Assembly (NCBI GenBank): GCA_024642295.1
Contig: JAHEBK010000124.1
Span: 1-5,707 of the forward strand
Reading direction: 5' to 3'
Length of the DNA: 5,707 nt
Origin: Flavobacterium sp.
Lineage (GTDB): Bacteria; Bacteroidota; Bacteroidia; Flavobacteriales; Flavobacteriaceae
Positions within the stretch are counted from its first letter, which is position 1; every line of letters begins with the position of its first letter. The notes under the pieces were generated by a model. The model was not told the DNA's origin, did not search any database, and saw only the letters and a program-made list of their open reading frames with translations. Position numbers and translations under genes: made by a program. Shown piece after piece: positions 5,691-5,707 of this stretch.

Positions 5691-5707
5691 ATGAAACCAT
5701 TTACCAA
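5691..5707 (+). CDS. Possible start of the next gene, cut by the right edge
   Basis: ATG 5691 is followed by AAA CCA TTT ACC (MKPFT) before the window ends. An AT-rich leader (TATATTTTAA) precedes it, which fits Bacteroidota starts. Five codons cannot identify a product and the frame may close just outside the window. Confidence 0.25.

Noticed and set aside
1..5707. CRISPR arrays, tRNA or rRNA genes, insertion sequences, phage or toxin-antitoxin genes
   Set aside because: No regularly spaced repeats, cloverleaf, transposase-like frame or paired terminal repeats were seen on either strand by eye.

Overview
The window looks like chromosomal DNA from a member of the Bacteroidota, most likely Flavobacterium or a close relative. 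It is AT-rich, the starts have A-rich leaders rather than clear Shine-Dalgarno sequences, one promoter candidate carries the Bacteroidota -7 box TAnnTTTG, and the proteins (a BatA-type anchored VWA protein, a dihydroorotase-like protein, a DUF4870 protein) read like Flavobacteriaceae homologues. This assignment comes from recognition, not from a database search.

Layout: (1) 1-977, minus strand: the first 325 codons of a signal-peptide-bearing seven-bladed propeller protein of the lactonase / 6-phosphogluconolactonase-like family; its C-terminus lies beyond the left edge. (2) 978-1152: divergent intergenic region with a promoter candidate for the rightward genes, a 12-bp palindrome overlapping its -7 box, a leader hairpin before the rightward gene and a second hairpin just upstream of the lactonase start. 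(3) 1153-5374, plus strand: four tightly packed genes, probably one operon: a 642-residue membrane-anchored BatA/VWA protein, a 418-residue dihydroorotase homologue, a 106-residue DUF4870 membrane protein and a 219-residue phospholipase/carboxylesterase-type alpha/beta hydrolase. Gaps are 38, 9 and 8 nt. (4) 5375-5707: an AT-rich tail without a confident gene, holding a weak inverted repeat, a less AT-rich patch with several competing short open frames, and a possible start of the next gene at 5691.

The most notable point is the dihydroorotase homologue. It keeps the family fold signatures but has lost three of the four metal-binding histidines (the HxH pair is SxS and the HVS histidine is Thr) and the substrate-binding Arg after HxH. 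It is therefore probably not an active dihydroorotase but a pseudoenzyme, comparable in kind to the inactive PyrC'/PyrX of Pseudomonas that supports aspartate transcarbamoylase assembly. The BatA-type protein likewise has only a partial MIDAS metal site. I found no tRNA, rRNA, CRISPR array, insertion sequence or phage gene. Apart from the pseudoenzyme, I see no convincing sign of a new multi-gene system.
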